From Unio delphinus (lineage: Eukaryota; Mollusca; Bivalvia; Unionida; Unionidae), in contig JAQISU010000070.1 in the NCBI GenBank assembly GCA_029339505.1, positions 248,001 through 312,000 on the forward strand: a stretch of 64,000 nucleotides of DNA, read 5' to 3'. The translations under genes and the position numbers were made by a program. Below the pieces are notes generated by a model that did not search any database, was not told where the DNA came from, and was given only the letters and a program-made list of their open reading frames with translations. The first letter of the stretch is position 1; each line of letters opens with the position of its first letter. Positions 59,301 to 64,000 of this stretch are shown here, in pieces.

Positions 59301-61089
59301 TTGTTTTGAGATGTTAAAGATTAGATCAAAAGATCTTAGGCAGAGACCAGTAGTCTAGTGTATGTCCATTAGCATATGTTTATTTGTCACTGCTTCTTCC
59401 AATGTACTCGGTTAATTGCTAGTAAACTTTATGAATACATTCAGTTCACCAAGACAACAAATATGGTTGTCAAATGGGCTATCATGAAATATTGTAAACC
59501 TGTTTGTCATATGAACACTGGGTTTTGACCAAAAATTTTCTTATGGTATGTCATTGTTCCTGGATGAAATGGTGCCCATATTAAAAAACTTTTTGTTTGC
59601 TTCTCATTCTGAATAGATGGTCATATGGAAGTAGGGTTTTCACAAAAGAACAACTCTTGTGATACATAGAGTGTGCTCAATAAAGACATGATGTTCTAAC
59701 CTCCATCATGGACCTGTTTAAAAATCTTGTTATCCCTACCCTTCCTCCTCAACAGGTAGTCAGACTGACATGTATGTGATATTTACTATAATCCAGAATG
59801 GAAATGCCAAGTGTCTCTTTTGTGCTGATGGCTTGAACTTTAAAAATGCTTGTCTGATCTCGTAAATTTTTTTCTGACCTGGTCATTAGCATGCTTAAAA
59901 TAATATGGACACTTCCCCAAATAAATAGTGAGGTGTGGTTCTTTCAATTTTCAACAAGCACTTGAAAATGAAAAGAAAGATTCTTCTTGTTTTTAAAAGA
60001 AATATTAGCTTAGCTTATTTTGGTGTGTGTAAATAGTGTCCAAAAGTAAACATCACATACATCAGTGCAAAATATTAAGATAGTTGTCAGTAATGAGAAT
60101 TACCACACTGTTGATTAATTTCTTTGCATTGTCAGTAGTTGTAATGAATTGTTTTGTATTGGAAAAGAGATAGAAAAAGATATCACTTTTCAAACACTGG
60201 TGGCAACCATTCTCGTTTTGTTTTATTTTCATCAGTTTTTACTGGGTACACCTCTCCCTTGATAACTCACTCACAACAGGGTCCACAAAAATTAAGTGCA
60301 TTATAAACAAAAGCGAGAGTTACAGAGGACCTCCAAAAAGTGAAAACATTTGCGTAGGGAACTGGGCTGTTTAATGACTGAATCATCATTTTACAATCAC
60401 GTTGACAATAAATTTTAATAGTGCGCTTCTAATGAAGTTGTTATTATGTTTAAATAACATTTTCAAAATGTCTAACATATGATTTCAACTGGTTTCAACA
60501 ACCATCACATGTATGCAGAAAATCTGTGTATTACATCAATACCTTTTTGTTTGCTTGATGAGCCTGGCTCCAATAGTAGTGTTTAATACTATCCTGCCAC
60601 ATTGGGAGTCCAAGAGCAGGGAACTAGACCAATTGTTGATACACCACCAAACAAGAGTTATGGAGGGAGTCGTATATTGAGTGGAAAATGCAGACCTAAT
60701 GTTCTTGTGAATAAATTTAGTCATTATTAATTGTTAAAGGAAGAACAAAATCAATTTTATTCTAAAAAAATTTAAGAGATCCTTTTTGATGATAAAGAAA
60801 CTATATGATAGCTAATTTATTTAAGACCCATTTCAGCCTTTTCTTGGAGTCTTTGTTATTAAAGAAGTCTAGTATTTGATATTGTTGGAGTAGTGAATTA
60901 TAATATATTCAGAGGGACATATTATAGTGTTATCATTACTAGCATTCTAAGCTTTCATTCTTAATTCATGTCTTCACTAATTGGATGCAGGTGTAATGAA
61001 GTGGATATTGTAACTGGAACCTATGCATGCCTTTGCAGGAAAACAATAAAAGCAATTGAGCAGAAGCACAGCTTCTGGTCACCCTTGTT
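59301..61089. other. No clear feature
   Basis: Near 60.24-60.37 kb, CTCTCCCTTGATAACTCAC and GCGAGAGTTACAGAGGACC look like facing ends of a small TIR element, but the match is poor. No exon recognised. Confidence 0.35.
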
Positions 61090-61390
61090 ACCCATGTTGA
61101 CTGCTTTTCGGCTACTCTTAATCCAGCTGCATACATGCACCTTCTCATTGTGTGGCAGTCTGAACTTCCTCAGTTTGGTTTCCTCAGGAAACATTCTCCA
61201 AGTTTTCCACATTCCAGGGAGAAAGAATGTTTCATCGGGCAATCTGGTCAGGTCAGGGAAAAACAGGTCTCACAGAATGTTCACTGCTCCATTACAGAAT
61301 CCCTATTCTCACTGTGGGGAAAGCCTCTGATGGACTTGTCTGTGACCAAACTCAACAACAGACTTCTGTATTATGTCTGCTCTATTATGA
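61090..61390 (+). mobile_element. DIRS-like element remnant, RNase H end
   Basis: Plus-strand frames give FHIPGRKNVSSGNL and, after frameshift, GQVREKQVSQNVHCSITESL, then FSLWGKPLMDLSVTKLNNRL. This order (HIPGxxN, then LWGxPxxDLxxTxxNxxL) marks the end of the RT-RNase H protein of DIRS-type retrotransposons. It may belong to the same insertion as the fragment at 57.5 kb, split by later changes. Confidence 0.6.
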
Positions 61391-62440
61391 TTGTGAGGCT
61401 GTATATATTTTGGCTGTTAATAACATTTAAATCTGGAAATAATTTTTAAGGATACCAGTTTTAATGATCTACTCAACTTTATGTTCATGGGGAGTATTGC
61501 AGGACAGTTCTGGGTCACTACAGCCTAACATCCATGTTTAAATGACCTATTTGCATATATTAAAATGGTACTGTCTCCAAAGTGACTCAGCTTGGTGGCC
61601 AATAAAATACTGTACTAGTATGTAGCTGGTACAGTACAAGAATGGTGCTGATCTAGTCTCCAGAGACTCAGCTTGGTGGTCAGTAAAACACTGTAATAGT
61701 CATTGGAGTCAAGTTAAAAGTCACTGCTTTCATTGCTTTTACTTCACTATAGGGTGATGCTTTGGGGGAATTGTAGCACGAACAAAATGGATAGCTTGAT
61801 TTTTAAAAAAATCAAAGTCATTTTTGTGAATAATTCTGAATTATGTGTTAGTTTACTGTTTTAAAAACATATTTAATATGAAAACAAAATTTGTCTTGCA
61901 TTTCTTGAGTTTTTGAGATGAGATAATGTCATGCTCAGTGTTGTGACAAAGATTTGTGTGCTACACTTATTTTGTGAATATTGTCAGACATTTTTATAAA
62001 TAAAAAAAAAACATTCACCAAATTTGATATGTTGGATTTTGTTAAGAATACCTAAAATAATTTAAATGCATTATTACTCACATATCGGTTTACTGCAGTA
62101 TTGTTTTTTAGTGGTATGTATCAGTCCTTCGCTAGTTTTTATTAGTAAAGAATGTATTCCAATTCAGGTTAACCCTGTTTAGAATTTCATGATAATTAAT
62201 AACATGTTTTCATGCCACAATAATCCAAAACAATTTTTTTTACAAACAATTGTATTTGTTCATTTGGAATAATACAATATAATTATATGAATGTGACGAT
62301 ATTCACTTATTTAGCTAGTGTTGCACATAACAGCAGTTTGGTCGACTAAGATGTAAAAGATATTCAGGCAGAATCAAACTTTTACAATTTTTTTGGATTA
62401 AAACAAAATATAAAGATGTCAATTTATGTTGGTTTTTTAC
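61391..62440. other. No feature seen
   Basis: The block CAGCTTGGTGGyCAnTAAAA with CTGTACTAGT/CTGTAATAGT occurs twice near 61.59 and 61.67 kb. Otherwise unique AT-rich sequence. Confidence 0.4.
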
Positions 62441-62757
62441 TACCGTATATACTCACGTATAAGCCGAGAAATTTAGGGAAAAAATAAGGCCTTGAAGAAG
62501 GGGGGGGTCGGCTTATCTGCAGGTCAAGTTCCAAATCTGAAATTTATTATGCTTTTTCCCCTCGATTTCCAGTATTTATTGTTTCCGTCGATCGCCGAAT
62601 ATAAGATCACATGCCTAATGATGCCACATGGCTGATAAGATTTGTCCTGTCATGAAATAAAACAAATATTTATTTTCTGAAATAAGTGGTAGGATAATGA
62701 AAAACATGTTTTAAAGTACTTGACTTCTATTTGAAAGATGTCCATCCACCATAAAAT

Positions 62758-63173
62758 ACAGCCATACGTGTTATTTGAACCACGCAAATACGTGTATTTT
62801 CCAAAAGAACCGCCATATTAGTAATCTATATTCAAGTATTTAACCCTCAGCTAATCAGTAATCATTAAACTCTACGGTTTCATAGAAATGCGCGCTAGTT
62901 TATTTCAGTGTAAATATGAAAAGAATCTACGTAAAAATTAAAAGAATTACGATACTGAAGGTATACAGCCATACGTGTTATTTGAACTGCGGAAATATGT
63001 GTATTTTCCAAAAGAACCGCCATATTAATAATCTCTAGTTAAGTATTTAACCCTCAGCTAATCAGTAATAATTAAACTCTACGGTTTCGTAGAAATGCAC
63101 ACTAGCCTATTTCAGTGTAAATATGAAAAGAATCTATGTAAAAAAATAAAAGAATTACGATACTGAAGGTATA
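62758..63173. repeat. Two-unit tandem duplication, about 208 bp each
   Basis: Both units start ACAGCCATACGTGTTATTTG and end GAATTACGATACTGAAGGTA with about 90% identity by eye. It lies in the 5' part of the transposon, ahead of its transposase. Confidence 0.92.
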
Positions 63174-63812
63174 TACGACAAACATTTTGATCGAGAGTAG
63201 AAATACATTTACGATAGTCTTAAAGAAACAATAGCGAGAGGCTCCATTGGGGCTTGTTGAGCGCACGCTTAGGAAGGGTAAATAACATTGCAATATACGA
63301 GTCAGCGTGAATAATTGTAAAACAATATAATTTGTTGGATTTCTTTGATAGGTGTTTTAGACGTAATAGGCAGCCACAGTTTATATACTTCTGTTGATAG
63401 GTTGTTTGTAAAGCAAAGTGGTTTCTCAACAGTAAAGTGTTGCACAATAGCTACCATATGCTTAATCTGTGGTAATTGCCTTGGGAATAATATGGGGTTT
63501 TTTTTGTTGCACAATACCAATGACTTTACCAAAATATGTCGACTCTCAGATGTATCGTTTACTGAGATATGGTAGTGGACATGGTTTCTCTTCAAAGTTT
63601 TCAACTGTCACAATACTTGAATCATGAATCACACTACCGGTAGTTTAAAAAACACAAAAATAAACAACAACGATAAATAATTATCAAATACAAATTGATA
63701 ATCAACTGTGGAAATAATTACAGGATAAGATATATAAATATTTCACTACCACTATAAGAAATTAGTTCAGTTTAATCTCTTTAGAAGTTTATATTCAATT
63801 CAATCGGATAAC

Positions 63813-64000
63813 ATGAGTAGTATAGAAAGTAAAAGAAAGCGTTTTGCATATGATGAAGCAATCAAACTTAACATTATTGAATATGCAGAAGCAAATAACT
63901 GTGCTGCAGCACAAGAATTTTTGTGAACGAGAAGCAAGTACGGGAATGGCGGTGTTACGTGCTTAGGCTCGAATAAGCAGCAACACAGAAAGAGTGAAAA
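63813..64000 (+). pseudogene. Pogo-like transposase N-terminus with frameshift
   Basis: From ATG 63813 the frame reads MSSIESKRKRFAYDEAIKL, NIIEYAEANNCAAAQEF, then stops at 63923. A one-base shift restores NEKQVREWR. The pattern KRK.YD...KL..I.YAE...N.AAA.EF....K.VREWR is the Psq/CENP-B-type helix-turn-helix of pogo/Tigger transposases. The DDE domain would lie beyond the window. The frame break after 37 codons suggests an inactive copy, unless it is a base-call error. Confidence 0.75.

Larger units (their letters stand above)
62443..64000 (+). mobile_element. Pogo/Tigger-like DNA transposon, left part
   Basis: A TA at 62441-62442 is followed by the end CCGTATATACTCACGTATAA, GCCGAG. An inverted echo TCGGCTTATC lies about 66 bp inward. 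The end resembles that of the 34565-35757 element (CCGTATTTTAGTGTGTATAA). A tandem duplication fills 62758-63173, and a transposase start appears at 63813. The right end is beyond the window, so length and target site cannot be confirmed. Confidence 0.75.

Noticed and set aside
60240..60370. Small TIR element
   Set aside because: The facing ends match poorly and no target-site duplication is visible.
60968..61449. Three overlapping frames as a host gene
   Set aside because: Motifs in different frames match a DIRS-type retroelement, so this is a decayed mobile element.

Overview
The window is animal nuclear DNA: AT-rich, with conserved exons separated by kilobase introns, GT-AG splice sites, SINEs, decayed LINEs, and many micro- and minisatellites. 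The plant-like GT47 gene, the SINE types and the TA-flanked transposons suggest a mollusc, perhaps a bivalve. That placement is inference; no mitochondrial, rRNA or other marker gene is present.

Only two host protein genes can be supported. (1) On the minus strand at 7113-11135 is a two-exon exostosin-family (GT47) glycosyltransferase. A short exon at 11023-11135 carries the cytosolic tail and membrane anchor, and a large exon at 7113-8577 carries the whole lumenal catalytic domain. (2) On the plus strand at 21821-54893 are eight exons that join without a frame break into 310 residues. They encode most of a FERM domain and the FERM-adjacent segment of a FARP-type (FERM, RhoGEF, pleckstrin) protein. 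Its first coding exon was not found in the window, and the DH and PH exons would lie beyond the right edge.

Layout: 1-7 kb, minisatellites and a CR1/L2-like LINE remnant. 7-11 kb, the exostosin gene. 11-21 kb, spacer with a second LINE remnant, a tRNA-derived SINE, a pogo-like TIR element (17436-18279) and a TATA promoter or LTR-like block near 20.4 kb. 21-55 kb, the FARP-like gene. Its introns hold at least nine tandem arrays, a third LINE remnant, two TA-flanked TIR elements, and a 59-bp satellite of about 109 copies (40.56-47.03 kb) that grades into 60-bp and 31-bp arrays. 49-55.5 kb is a cluster of SINEs. 55-62 kb holds DIRS-like retroelement remnants and another minisatellite. 62443 to the end is the left part of a pogo/Tigger-like transposon with a broken helix-turn-helix transposase start.

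The two genes lie on opposite strands with their 5' sides facing each other. Nothing in the sequence suggests that they work together. The most unusual aspect is the density and variety of tandem arrays in the FARP-like introns, some within 30 nt of splice sites.
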